A stretch of DNA of 64,000 bases, from assembly GCA_965613685.1 (NCBI GenBank), contig OZ277031.1, forward strand, positions 1,364,001 to 1,428,000. The letters are read 5' to 3'. This DNA is from Methylotenera oryzisoli_B. GTDB taxonomy: Bacteria > Pseudomonadota > Gammaproteobacteria > Burkholderiales > Methylophilaceae. A program made the translations under genes and the position numbers. Shown piece after piece: positions 54,269 through 62,551 of the stretch (position 1 is its first letter; each line of letters begins with the position of its first letter). The notes below the pieces were generated by a model that worked only from the letters and a program-made list of their open reading frames with translations, did no database searches and was not told the DNA's origin.

Positions 54269-55003
54269 ATGGCGATCGCCCGTTTTTATCACCCCCACCC
54301 ATTAGGCGTAGGCGAAGTCCTTAGCCTATCCGACAACGCCAGTGCCCATGCCACTCGCGCGTTGCGTTTGCAAGTGGGCGACCGCATCGGCTTGTTTAAT
54401 GGCGATGGCCAAGATTACCAATGCGTATTGCGTAGCATCAGCAAAACCGCCACCAGCGTCCAAGTTGAGAGCGCCTACCTAGCCAACAAAGAATCGCCTT
54501 TACACATCACGCTATTGCAGGGCATATCCAGCGGCACGCGCATGGACTACACCATACAAAAAGCCACGGAGTTAGGCGTCACTTGCATCCAACCACTGGC
54601 CACCGAACGCAGCGTGGTTAAACTCAGCGCCGAACGCGCGGAAAAACGCTTGGCGCACTGGCAAAACATCGTTTACTCAGCCTGCGAACAATGTGGCCGC
54701 GCCAGCATCCCCTCGGTGTTAGCGCCGCTCAGTCTCAAGCAATGGCTGGCCAAGCATGCCGACAGCCACAGCACGCGACTATTACTTAATCCGGTGGGCG
54801 CAACACGCCTAGCCAATTTAACTGCAGACCACGGCTCGATCGCATTGCTCATAGGCGCGGAAGGCGGCTTGACCGATGCGGAAATCCGCCTGGCCAGTCA
54901 ACACGGCTTCCAGTCCATCGTTTTGGGTCCGCGCATACTGCGCACCGAGACCGCCGCCCTAACCGCCATCACCGTTATGCAAAGTCTTTGGGGCGATTTT
55001 TAG
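54269..55003 (+). CDS. rsmE: 16S rRNA m3U1498 methyltransferase
   Basis: A SPOUT methyltransferase that methylates U1498 of 16S rRNA, 244 residues. The N-terminal PUA-like domain (about 1-70) has HATRALRLQVGDRIGLFNGDG. The SPOUT domain has QGISSGTRMDYTIQKATELGVTCIQPL, and the knot region is IALLIGAEGGLTDAEI and VLGPRILRTETAALTAI. All are diagnostic. It is upstream of argA, separated by the argA regulatory region. Confidence 0.96.
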   Translation: MAIARFYHPHPLGVGEVLSLSDNASAHATRALRLQVGDRIGLFNGDGQDYQCVLRSISKTATSVQVESAYLANKESPLHITLLQGISSGTRMDYTIQKATELGVTCIQPLATERSVVKLSAERAEKRLAHWQNIVYSACEQCGRASIPSVLAPLSLKQWLAKHADSHSTRLLLNPVGATRLANLTADHGSIALLIGAEGGLTDAEIRLASQHGFQSIVLGPRILRTETAALTAITVMQSLWGDF

Positions 55004-55011
55004 CTCAACAC

Positions 55012-55056
55012 TTGCTTTATTTACAAATTAATTTTATTATTTTGTAAAATTTACAA
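55012..55056 (+). promoter_or_regulatory. argA promoter with two overlapping palindromic operators
   Basis: TTGCTT (55012-55017) and TATTAT (55035-55040) are 17 bp apart, a good sigma-70 promoter. TTGTAAA-A-TTTACAA (55042-55056) is a perfect palindrome just after the -10, where transcription should begin. A degenerate copy (11 of 15 matching) covers the -35 at 55012-55026, exactly 30 bp upstream. TTTACAAA (55020-55027) also forms an inverted pair with TTTGTAAA (55041-55048). Confidence 0.7.
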
Positions 55057-55076
55057 TAAAACAAGGCGCATCACCC

Positions 55077-56675
55077 ATGTCACTGGCTCACGCTATCCGT
55101 AATCGGCGCAAAGCATTGCGTATGACCCTGCAAACCTTGGCCGCCCAAGTGGCAGCCGATGCGGGCAATTTATCGCGCATAGAGCGTGGCGAATTGGGTA
55201 TCAACGAGAGCTTGCTGCGTAAAGTAGCCCTTGCCTTGGATTGCACTCCGGCCTACCTGTATGCCCACAGCGAGCTCCCTGTTAGCACGGCATCCGGATC
55301 AGAAACGCGCTTAGCCAACAAACCGTCCTCGCAACCCCATGCCAAAGATTTTGTGCAGTGGTTTCGCTCCGCCACGCCTTACATCCACGCTTTTGGCGGC
55401 CGCACCTTTGTCATCGCCTTTGGCGGCGAGGTGGTGGACGAAAAACAATTTGTCGCCTTGTCTCACGATTTAAATTTGCTCGCCAGCCTAGAAGTACGCT
55501 TGGTATTGGTGCACGGCGCCAGGCCGCAAATTGAACGGCGTTTAAAACGGGATAAACTCACGCCTAAATTTGTCGATGGCTTACGTGTCACCGATGACGA
55601 CGCCATGGAAGCAGTAAAAGAAGCCAACGGCGCCATACGGGTAGAAATAGAAGCCTTGCTGTCCATGGGACTGGTCAATTCCCCCATGGCCGGCGCGGAC
55701 ATACGCGTGGCCAGCGGTAATTTTGTCACGGCCAAACCGAGTGGCGTGCGCAATGGCGTGGATTTGCAACACACCGGCGAAGTGCGGCGGGTCGATGCCT
55801 TTGCCATGCAAAAACGCCTGGACGACGGCGAATTGGTCTTGCTGTCGCCATTGGGCTACTCACCCACTGGTGAGGCGTTCAACCTAAGCTTAGAGGACGT
55901 AGCAGTGAGCGCCGCCATCGCCTTGGATGCCGACAAACTGATTTTTCTAATGGATTCAGCCGGCGTGCACAATTTGCGTGGCGAATTGCTGCGTGAAATG
56001 ACCGCAGAAAAGGCCGGCAATTTGCTGAAAAATATCCAAACGCGGGCGCAGGAAAACGAGCAAGCCATCAACGTATCCGAAGACGTGATCTATTACCTGC
56101 CGGCCGCCGTTAGGGCTTGCGGCCATGGCGTTGCGCGCACCCACCTTATTTCTCGCCACATAGACGGCGCCATCATACAAGAGCTGTTTACCGTCGACGG
56201 CATAGGTACCATGGTCACCGAATTAAGCTTAGAGAGCATGCGCCAAGCCAACATTGATGACGTAGGCGGCATACTAAAACTGATAGAACCACTGGAAGCG
56301 GAAGGCTTTTTAGTGCGCCGTGGCCGCGAGCGCATCGAAATGGAAATCGACCATTTTTACGTGATGGAGCACGACAACCGAGTCATAGGCTGTGCCGCAC
56401 TCTACCCATTTAGAGCAGAACGCACGGCGGAATTCGCTTGCCTGGCCATAGACCCCGCTTACCGCGGTGCCGGTCGCGGCGACAAGCTATTTTACTTCTG
56501 TGCGCAGGCAGCCAAAACATTGGGCTTTAAAAGCTTGTTTTGCTTAACCACACGCACCGAACATTGGTTTTTAGAGCGCGGCTTCACCGAACAAAGCGTA
56601 GACAAATTGCCGGCGGAAAAACAAAAACTTTATAATTTCCAGCGCAATTCTAAGGTTTTTAACAAAACGCTGTAG
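55077..56675 (+). CDS. argA: N-acetylglutamate synthase with N-terminal XRE DNA-binding domain
   Basis: Acetylates glutamate with acetyl-CoA, the first step of arginine synthesis. It has 532 residues, about 90 more than ordinary ArgA. Residues 1-65 are a complete XRE helix-turn-helix (LQTLAAQVAADAGNLSRIERGELGINESLLRKVALAL). A linker (about 66-90) follows, then the arginine-sensing amino-acid-kinase domain (about 91-375, starting FVQWFRSATPYIHAF). The GNAT domain (about 384-532) has its acetyl-CoA loop DPAYRGAGRG near 459. There is no ATG or TTG start between the HTH and the kinase domain. Palindromic operators lie in its own promoter, which suggests autoregulation. argB follows after 61 bp. 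Confidence 0.93.
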   Translation: MSLAHAIRNRRKALRMTLQTLAAQVAADAGNLSRIERGELGINESLLRKVALALDCTPAYLYAHSELPVSTASGSETRLANKPSSQPHAKDFVQWFRSATPYIHAFGGRTFVIAFGGEVVDEKQFVALSHDLNLLASLEVRLVLVHGARPQIERRLKRDKLTPKFVDGLRVTDDDAMEAVKEANGAIRVEIEALLSMGLVNSPMAGADIRVASGNFVTAKPSGVRNGVDLQHTGEVRRVDAFAMQKRLDDGELVLLSPLGYSPTGEAFNLSLEDVAVSAAIALDADKLIFLMDSAGVHNLRGELLREMTAEKAGNLLKNIQTRAQENEQAINVSEDVIYYLPAAVRACGHGVARTHLISRHIDGAIIQELFTVDGIGTMVTELSLESMRQANIDDVGGILKLIEPLEAEGFLVRRGRERIEMEIDHFYVMEHDNRVIGCAALYPFRAERTAEFACLAIDPAYRGAGRGDKLFYFCAQAAKTLGFKSLFCLTTRTEHWFLERGFTEQSVDKLPAEKQKLYNFQRNSKVFNKTL

Positions 56676-56736
56676 GAAATTTTAGTTACAATGTGGCAAA
56701 GTTAACCACACCGCAAATAAAGCCGATGGAATCCTT

Positions 56737-57621
56737 ATGCTAAACCAAACCACTGCTGCAACAAAAGCCCGCACCCTGGCTGAGGCGCTGCCTTACATCA
56801 AACGCTTTTTTGACAAAACCATCGTCATTAAATACGGCGGCAACGCCATGACCGATGAGCATTTAAAAGAGTGCTTCGCCCAAGACGTGGTCTTATTAAA
56901 ATTGGTCGGCATGAACCCGGTGGTGGTGCACGGCGGCGGACCACAAATTAATGAGATGCTGGACAAGCTGGGCAAAAAAGGCGAGTTCATCCAAGGCATG
57001 CGCGTGACCGACGCCGAAACCATGAGCGTAGTGGAAATGGTCTTGGGCGGGCAGGTCAACAAAGAAATCGTTAACCTGATAAATCGCCACGGTGGCAAAG
57101 CCGTGGGCTTAACTGGTCAAGACGGCAACTTCATTCATGCCCACAAACTGCTGATGGAAGATTTAAACGACCCCCAGAAAATGATAGACGTGGGACTGGT
57201 GGGCGAAATCAGCGCCATCGACCCCAGCATCATCAACTTTTTGGATGGCGGGGATTTCATTCCAGTGGTGGCCCCTATCGGCGTTGGCAAAGACGGCGAA
57301 TCCTATAACATCAATGCCGATGTGGTGGCCGGCAAGTTGGCCGAGATTTTGGGCGCAGAAAAACTCATTATGCTCACCAATACCCCAGGCGTACTGGATA
57401 AAAATGGTGAGTTGCTGACCGGCCTAACACCCAAGCAAATTGACGACTTGGTCGCCGATGGCACCCTATCGGGTGGCATGTTGCCAAAAATCGGCTCGGC
57501 ATTGGATGCCGCCAGAAGCGGGGTTAAAACCGTGCACATCATCGACGGCCGGGTAGAGCACGCCTTGTTACTGGAAGTGTTGACCGACGAAGGCGTGGGC
57601 ACGCTCATCAAGGCCAAATAA
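56737..57621 (+). CDS. argB: Acetylglutamate kinase, arginine-sensitive type
   Basis: Phosphorylates N-acetylglutamate, the second step of arginine synthesis, 294 residues. KYGGNAMTD (about 29-37) and VVVHGGGPQINEML (about 66-79) form the nucleotide and substrate sites. NINADVVAGKLAEILGAEKLIMLTNTPGVL is in the C-lobe. The N-terminal helix before the kinase core (about residues 5-27, ATKARTLAEALPYIKRFF) is the feature of hexameric, arginine-inhibited kinases. It follows argA, and the HAD phosphatase gene begins one base past its stop. Confidence 0.97.
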   Translation: MLNQTTAATKARTLAEALPYIKRFFDKTIVIKYGGNAMTDEHLKECFAQDVVLLKLVGMNPVVVHGGGPQINEMLDKLGKKGEFIQGMRVTDAETMSVVEMVLGGQVNKEIVNLINRHGGKAVGLTGQDGNFIHAHKLLMEDLNDPQKMIDVGLVGEISAIDPSIINFLDGGDFIPVVAPIGVGKDGESYNINADVVAGKLAEILGAEKLIMLTNTPGVLDKNGELLTGLTPKQIDDLVADGTLSGGMLPKIGSALDAARSGVKTVHIIDGRVEHALLLEVLTDEGVGTLIKAK

Positions 57622-57622
57622 A

Positions 57623-58267
57623 TTGGCCATCAGCAGGGCGGCCAAAGTTTGGGTGTTTGATCTAGACGACACCTTGCATAACGCCAGTGCGCACATTTTT
57701 CCGGTCATGAACCAGGCCATGACCAATTACATCATGGCCACCTTGGCCATGGATGAGGCGACTGCCCACGACTTGCGGCGGCATTATTGGCGCGTTTACG
57801 GCGCCACCCTCAAGGGCCTGATGCGCCACCATCAAACCGATCCGCAACATTTTCTAAAAGTGACACACCAATTTGACGATTTAGCCGAGCGCGTCATTGC
57901 AGTGAAGCGCTTGCGCCACCTCATTAAAAGTTTAGCTGGTCGCAAAGTGGTGTTCACCAATGCCCCAAGGGATTACGCACTGAGGGTGCTGAATTTACTT
58001 GGCATAGCCGATTGCTTTGAATTGGTCTTCAGTGTGGAATCCACTAAATTTCACGCTAAACCGTCCGTGCGCGGCTTTCAATTGCTTCTGGCCAGCCTCA
58101 GGGTGAAAGCCAGCGACTGCGTGTTATTGGAAGACAACGCAGCAGCCCTGATGACGGCCAAACGACTGGGCATGAAGACGGTGTTGCTCAGCAAAAAGTA
58201 CCACAAACCCAGCTTTGTCGACTACCGCATTAACCAAGTGTTAGCACTCACTCACATTCGGTTATAA
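57623..58267 (+). CDS. HAD-family pyrimidine 5'-nucleotidase-like phosphatase
   Basis: A 214-residue HAD hydrolase. Motif I is VFDLDDTLHNA (aspartates near 13 and 15), motif II is VFTNAPRDYA, and motif III/IV is KPSVRGFQLL and VLLEDNAAAL. The cap and overall layout match the SDT1/PPM1-type pyrimidine 5'-nucleotidase group common beside argB in betaproteobacteria. The start is TTG 57623, with AAGG 9 nt upstream inside argB, because the first strand of the fold needs this N-terminus. The substrate is not proven. Confidence 0.85.
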   Translation: MAISRAAKVWVFDLDDTLHNASAHIFPVMNQAMTNYIMATLAMDEATAHDLRRHYWRVYGATLKGLMRHHQTDPQHFLKVTHQFDDLAERVIAVKRLRHLIKSLAGRKVVFTNAPRDYALRVLNLLGIADCFELVFSVESTKFHAKPSVRGFQLLLASLRVKASDCVLLEDNAAALMTAKRLGMKTVLLSKKYHKPSFVDYRINQVLALTHIRL

Positions 58268-58308
58268 TTTAACCAGCACTTTATTAATAGCAAGCAAAGG
58301 AGAAGCTT

Positions 58309-58866
58309 ATGGCCGGCGAACGCAAACAACAAATTTTAGAAACCCTAGCCAAGATGCTGGAATCGCCTAAGCGCGAAAAAATCACCACGGCCTCCTTGGC
58401 CGCCAAATTGGATGTCAGCGAAGCGGCTTTATACCGTCACTTTGCCAACAAAGCGCAAATGTTTGAAGGCTTGATTGTGTTTATCGAAGAGACCGTTTTT
58501 GGCCTAATCAACAAAATTAGCTCAGAAGAAACCGATGGGCAAAAACAACTGCAACGCATTCTGTCCATGCTCTTGGTATTTGCTGAAAAAAACCCAGGCA
58601 TGACGCGCGTGTTAATTGGCGATGCCTTGGTCAACGAAGACGAAAAATTGCAAGTGCGCATTAACCAACTAACCGATCGAATAGAAGTCACACTTAAACA
58701 AAGCTTGCGCATAGCCGAAACGCAAACCGGTCACAAAACCGATGCCGAAGCACAAGCCAACTTAATGTTGTGCTTTGTCATGGGGCGCTGGCAGCAGTTT
58801 GCCAAAAGCGGCTTCAAACGCAAGCCCATGGAATTCGCTCAACAACAAATCGTGGCGCTCATTTAA
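58309..58866 (+). CDS. slmA: Nucleoid occlusion factor SlmA (TetR family)
   Basis: A TetR-family DNA-binding protein that blocks FtsZ assembly over the nucleoid, 185 residues. The HTH is in ITTASLAAKLDVSEAALYRHFANKAQMFEGLI (about 25-56). The rest (LNLMLCFVMGRWQQFAKSGFKRKP-type C-terminus) matches SlmA rather than a ligand-responsive TetR. A strong AAAGGAG site precedes the ATG. It follows the HAD gene by 41 bp and precedes the DUF2788 gene. Confidence 0.92.
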   Translation: MAGERKQQILETLAKMLESPKREKITTASLAAKLDVSEAALYRHFANKAQMFEGLIVFIEETVFGLINKISSEETDGQKQLQRILSMLLVFAEKNPGMTRVLIGDALVNEDEKLQVRINQLTDRIEVTLKQSLRIAETQTGHKTDAEAQANLMLCFVMGRWQQFAKSGFKRKPMEFAQQQIVALI

Positions 58867-58894
58867 GCCATTAAAACCGCAATAAGGAACACCT

Positions 58895-59119
58895 ATGCCA
58901 GGCACCTTTTTTGGATTAACCGAAGCGCAAATCACTGAATTAGGCATGACCTATGGTGTAGGCGGCCTCATGCTATTGATGGTGTTCATTGTTGGCCACT
59001 TGGCCTGGGAATCCAAAGCCGGCAAATTTGGCACCTTTGCCCTTTTTCTTGGCCTGACTTTTGGCATGGTTGGCTACATCGCCAAATACGTCATTAAAAT
59101 CAAACTCGGCATACTGTAA
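58895..59119 (+). CDS. DUF2788 small membrane protein
   Basis: A 74-residue protein with two membrane helices (about 21-40 and 47-66). FGLTEAQITELGMTYGVGGLMLLMVFIVGHLAWESKAGKFGTF is the family sequence. The function is unknown. It lies 28 bp after slmA with a good AAGGA ribosome site, and is a common slmA-adjacent gene in betaproteobacteria. Confidence 0.88.
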   Translation: MPGTFFGLTEAQITELGMTYGVGGLMLLMVFIVGHLAWESKAGKFGTFALFLGLTFGMVGYIAKYVIKIKLGIL

Positions 59120-59356
59120 AAGACCGACTAAAAAAGACCCCCTCCAGCATTTAGCCATCACGGCTATTTTCTTAAGTCATGCGCCCTAAGCCCTTGCCCA
59201 AATAGGGTAATTAAGCAATAATTTAACCTTTGCAAAAAGCCAGTCCTTAAAACTGGCTTTTTGAAGAATTCATTCAAGGTTTTACTGGATTTTCTGTGTG
59301 ACTGATAGCCACACACGACGGGTAAAACTGCAAGCATAATCATTAGGGAGAAATTT
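59120..59356. other. DUF2788-tkt intergenic region
   Basis: This 237-bp gap has no convincing gene. Its main content is the terminator at 59234-59262. Beyond it, 94 bp must hold the tkt promoter. GTGTG and CACAC arms form a small inverted repeat there, but no clear -35/-10 pair is seen. Confidence 0.5.
59234..59262. terminator. Terminator after slmA-DUF2788
   Basis: AAAAAGCCAGT (59234-59244) and ACTGGCTTTTT (59252-59262) form a perfect 11-bp stem with a 7-nt loop and T-tracts on both strands. It isolates tkt from the upstream operon. Confidence 0.88.
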
Positions 59357-61342
59357 ATGGCAACACGTAAAGACCTAGCCAACGCCATCCGTGCGTTATC
59401 TATGGATGCGGTACAAAAAGCGAATTCTGGACACCCAGGTGCGCCTATGGGCATGGCAGAAATTGCTGAAGAATTGTGGAATCACCATTTAAGCCATAAC
59501 CCAAAAAATCCTGAATGGGCAAACCGCGATCGCTTTGTGCTTTCTAATGGTCACGGCTCCATGTTGATTTATTCATTGCTACACCTGACCGGGTATGCCT
59601 TGCCTATGGATGAAATCAAAACTTTCCGTCAATTGCATTCAAAATGCGCAGGTCACCCAGAATACGGTTACGCACCTGGCGTTGAAACCACCACCGGCCC
59701 ATTAGGCCAAGGTATCGCCAATGGCGTGGGTTTTGCTATGGCAGAAAAATTATTAGCCAATCAATTCAACAAACCAGGCCATGACATTGTGGATCACCAA
59801 ACCTATGTATTTTTAGGCGACGGTTGCATGATGGAAGGCGTTTCACACGAAGCCTGTGCCTTAGCCGGTACATGGGGTTTGGGTAAATTAACCGCATTCT
59901 GGGACGACAATGGCATCTCTATCGACGGCCACATTGAAGGCTGGTACACAGACGATACCGCTAAACGCTTTGAATCTTACGGCTGGCACGTGCAATCCGT
60001 AGACGGTCATGATGTGGCTGCGATTGGTAAAGCCATAGCTGCGGCTAAAAAAGTCACAGACAAACCCTCTTTGATCTGCTGTAAAACAGTCATTGGTATG
60101 GGTTCACCAAACAAATCCGGTTCACACGATTGCCACGGTTCAGCCTTGGGCCTAGACGAAGTAGCCGCAACGCGCGCTAACATCGGCTGGCCGCATGAGC
60201 CATTTGTCATTCCAGCTGACGTTTACGCTGGTTGGGATGCCACGGCTAAAGGCACTGCTGCTGAAGCAGCATGGAACAGCAAATTTGCTGCCTACAAAGC
60301 AGCCTTCCCAGCTGAAGCCGCTGAATTCTCACGCCGCATGGCAGGCGAATTGCCAGCAAACTGGAAATCAGCCACCGATGCCATCATTGCATCTACTAAC
60401 GAAAAAGCCGAAACAGTGGCCACACGTAAGGCCTCACAAAATGTAATTGGCGCCTTGGCGCCAATCTTGCCTGAATTCTTAGGCGGTTCAGCTGACTTAA
60501 CCGGTTCTAACTTAACTTCATGTGGCAGCTTTGTGCACGTGGATGCGAAAAAACCAGGTAACTACATCTCTTACGGCGTCCGTGAGTTTGGTATGTTCGC
60601 CATCATGAACGGCATGGCCTTGCACGGTGGCTTAGTGCCATTCGGCGGTACTTTCCACATGTTCTCTGACTATGCAAAATCTGCCTTGCGCATGGCTGCA
60701 TTGATGAAACAACGTTCTATCGCGGTACTGACCCACGACTCCATCGGTCAAGGCGAAGACGGCCCTACCCATCAACCTATCGAGAACACCTCGGGTTTAC
60801 GCTTGATTCCTAACATGGACGTATGGCGTCCAGGTAGCTCAACCGAAACAGCCGTGGCATGGGTAGCGGCAGTTGAACGCAAAAACGGCCCAAGCAGCTT
60901 GGTATTGAGCCGCCAAAACGTGCCTGGCATGAAACACGAAGCCGCGCATTTCGACTTAATGCGTAAAGGCGCATACGTGCTATCAGACGTATCAGGCAAA
61001 GCCGATGTAATCATTATTGCCAACGGTTCAGAATTAGAACTAGCGGTAAAAGCAGCAACCGAATTGAATGCAGCGGGCACGAAAGTGCGTGTGGTTTCTA
61101 TGCCATCAACCAATGTATTTGATCGCCAAGATAAAGCCTACAAAGACAGTGTGTTAACACCAGGCGTAAAACGCGTAGCGGTTGAAGCCGGCGTAACGGA
61201 TTTCTGGCGCAAATACGTAGGTTTAGAAGGTGCTGTAGTGGGTATCGACACCTTTGGCGAATCAGCGCCAGGTGGCGTGTTACTAAAACACTTTGGCTTC
61301 ACTGTTGAAAACGTTGTAGCGACTGTTAAATCAGTACTGTAA
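59357..61342 (+). CDS. tkt: Transketolase
   Basis: A thiamine-diphosphate enzyme moving two-carbon units in the pentose phosphate, ribulose monophosphate or Calvin pathways, 661 residues. The N-terminal block GHPGAPMGMAEIAEELW, the ThDP motif GDGCMMEGVSHEA, and the pyrimidine-domain DSIGQGEDGPTHQPIE are all present. GGAG precedes the ATG by 6 nt. Codons here favour GGT, GCT, CCA and TCA much more than in the adjacent gap and pgk genes, as expected for a very highly expressed gene. It is flanked by terminators, so it is probably its own unit. Confidence 0.97.
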   Translation: MATRKDLANAIRALSMDAVQKANSGHPGAPMGMAEIAEELWNHHLSHNPKNPEWANRDRFVLSNGHGSMLIYSLLHLTGYALPMDEIKTFRQLHSKCAGHPEYGYAPGVETTTGPLGQGIANGVGFAMAEKLLANQFNKPGHDIVDHQTYVFLGDGCMMEGVSHEACALAGTWGLGKLTAFWDDNGISIDGHIEGWYTDDTAKRFESYGWHVQSVDGHDVAAIGKAIAAAKKVTDKPSLICCKTVIGMGSPNKSGSHDCHGSALGLDEVAATRANIGWPHEPFVIPADVYAGWDATAKGTAAEAAWNSKFAAYKAAFPAEAAEFSRRMAGELPANWKSATDAIIASTNEKAETVATRKASQNVIGALAPILPEFLGGSADLTGSNLTSCGSFVHVDAKKPGNYISYGVREFGMFAIMNGMALHGGLVPFGGTFHMFSDYAKSALRMAALMKQRSIAVLTHDSIGQGEDGPTHQPIENTSGLRLIPNMDVWRPGSSTETAVAWVAAVERKNGPSSLVLSRQNVPGMKHEAAHFDLMRKGAYVLSDVSGKADVIIIANGSELELAVKAATELNAAGTKVRVVSMPSTNVFDRQDKAYKDSVLTPGVKRVAVEAGVTDFWRKYVGLEGAVVGIDTFGESAPGGVLLKHFGFTVENVVATVKSVL

Positions 61343-61423
61343 TGTTAATCTGCGCCATCTTTAGTTCGAGTCGCTTAATCGCTCGAGCTTAAGATGCCGT
61401 CAAATAACTAACGGTTTAGTTCA

Positions 61424-61456
61424 AGGGCACCTCCAGTGGGGTGCCCTATTGTTTTA
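61424..61456 (+). terminator. Terminator downstream of tkt
   Basis: AGGGCACC (61424-61431) pairs with GGTGCCCT (61440-61447) around an 8-nt loop, followed by the T-rich ATTGTTTTA. It lies 82 bp beyond the tkt stop and before gap. Confidence 0.8.
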
Positions 61457-61522
61457 TAAAGGCGCTTAACTTCATACCTAGGTATAGCTAAGCCCATCTT
61501 TCGAATAACGATAGGAATGATC

Positions 61523-62518
61523 ATGGCAATTCGCGTAGCAATTAATGGTTTCGGTCGCATTGGGCGCATGGTGTTTCGTGCCGCCATCAAGGATTTTACT
61601 GACATAGAGGTTGTGGCCATCAACGATTTGTTAGAGCCAGACTATTTGGCCTACATGCTAAAACACGACTCGGTGCATGGCCGCTTTAAAGGCGACGTGG
61701 CAGTGAGCGGCAACAACTTGGTGGTGAATGGTAAAACCATACGCTTAACGGCAGAAAAAGACCCCGCCAATTTAAAATGGGATGAAGTGCAAGCCGACAT
61801 CGTGATCGAGTGCACGGGCTTTTTCTTAACCCAAGAAAGTTGCCAAAAACACTTAGACGCAGGCGCGAAAAAAGTCGTGCAATCGGCCCCGGCCAAAGAC
61901 GACACGCCCATGTTTGTTTACGGCGTGAACCACAAAACATACCAAGGCGAGGCGATCGTATCGGCCGCCTCATGCACCACCAATGGCTTGGCGCCGGTTG
62001 CAAAAGTGCTGAACGATGCCTTTGGCATTAAGCGTGGCTTAATGACCACCGTGCACGCGGCCACCGCCTCGCAAAAAACCGTGGACGGCCCATCCAATAA
62101 AGACTGGCGTGGAGGTCGTGGTATATTGGAAAACATCATTCCCTCTAGCACAGGCGCTGCCAAAGCCGTGGGCAAGGTGATTCCTAGCTTAAATAAAAAA
62201 CTCACTGGCATGGCTTTTCGCGTGCCCACCTCAGACGTGTCGGTGGTGGATTTAACCTGCGAACTGAATAAAGAGACCAGCTACGAGGCCATCTGCCTAG
62301 CCATGAAAACCGCTTCCGAAGGCGAACTCAAAGGCGTCTTGGGCTACACCGACGACAAAGTGGTGTCCACCGATTTCCGCGGCGAAACCTGCCCATCGGT
62401 ATTTGATGCCGAGGCCGGCATGGCGCTGGATTCGACCTTTGTTAAGGTGGTGGCATGGTACGACAACGAATACGGCTACACCTGCAATTTGATGCGCTTA
62501 GTGCGTTACATCGCTTAG
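61523..62518 (+). CDS. gap: Glyceraldehyde-3-phosphate dehydrogenase
   Basis: A glycolytic NAD-dependent dehydrogenase, 331 residues. The NAD fold starts AIRVAINGFGRIGRMVFRA. The catalytic cysteine is in SAASCTTNGLAPV (about residues 149-161), and RVPTSDVSVVDLTCEL follows. ATG 61523 is chosen over ATG 61517 because AGGA (61513-61516) is then 6 nt away. pgk follows by 33 bp and pyk after a further gap, giving a lower-glycolysis cluster. Confidence 0.97.
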   Translation: MAIRVAINGFGRIGRMVFRAAIKDFTDIEVVAINDLLEPDYLAYMLKHDSVHGRFKGDVAVSGNNLVVNGKTIRLTAEKDPANLKWDEVQADIVIECTGFFLTQESCQKHLDAGAKKVVQSAPAKDDTPMFVYGVNHKTYQGEAIVSAASCTTNGLAPVAKVLNDAFGIKRGLMTTVHAATASQKTVDGPSNKDWRGGRGILENIIPSSTGAAKAVGKVIPSLNKKLTGMAFRVPTSDVSVVDLTCELNKETSYEAICLAMKTASEGELKGVLGYTDDKVVSTDFRGETCPSVFDAEAGMALDSTFVKVVAWYDNEYGYTCNLMRLVRYIA

Positions 62519-62551
62519 GCTTTACTTCTCGCACCGTTAAAAAGGAACAAC

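Noticed and set aside
55077..55350. Separate small XRE regulator gene upstream of argA
   Set aside because: The frame runs uninterrupted into the synthase, and there is no stop, ribosome site or ATG/TTG start between the domains. The only GTG, at residue 93, would cut into the kinase domain.
56681..56691. Operator for ArgA in front of argB
   Set aside because: Only a TTACAA half-site matches. The other half does not, so it is too weak to claim.
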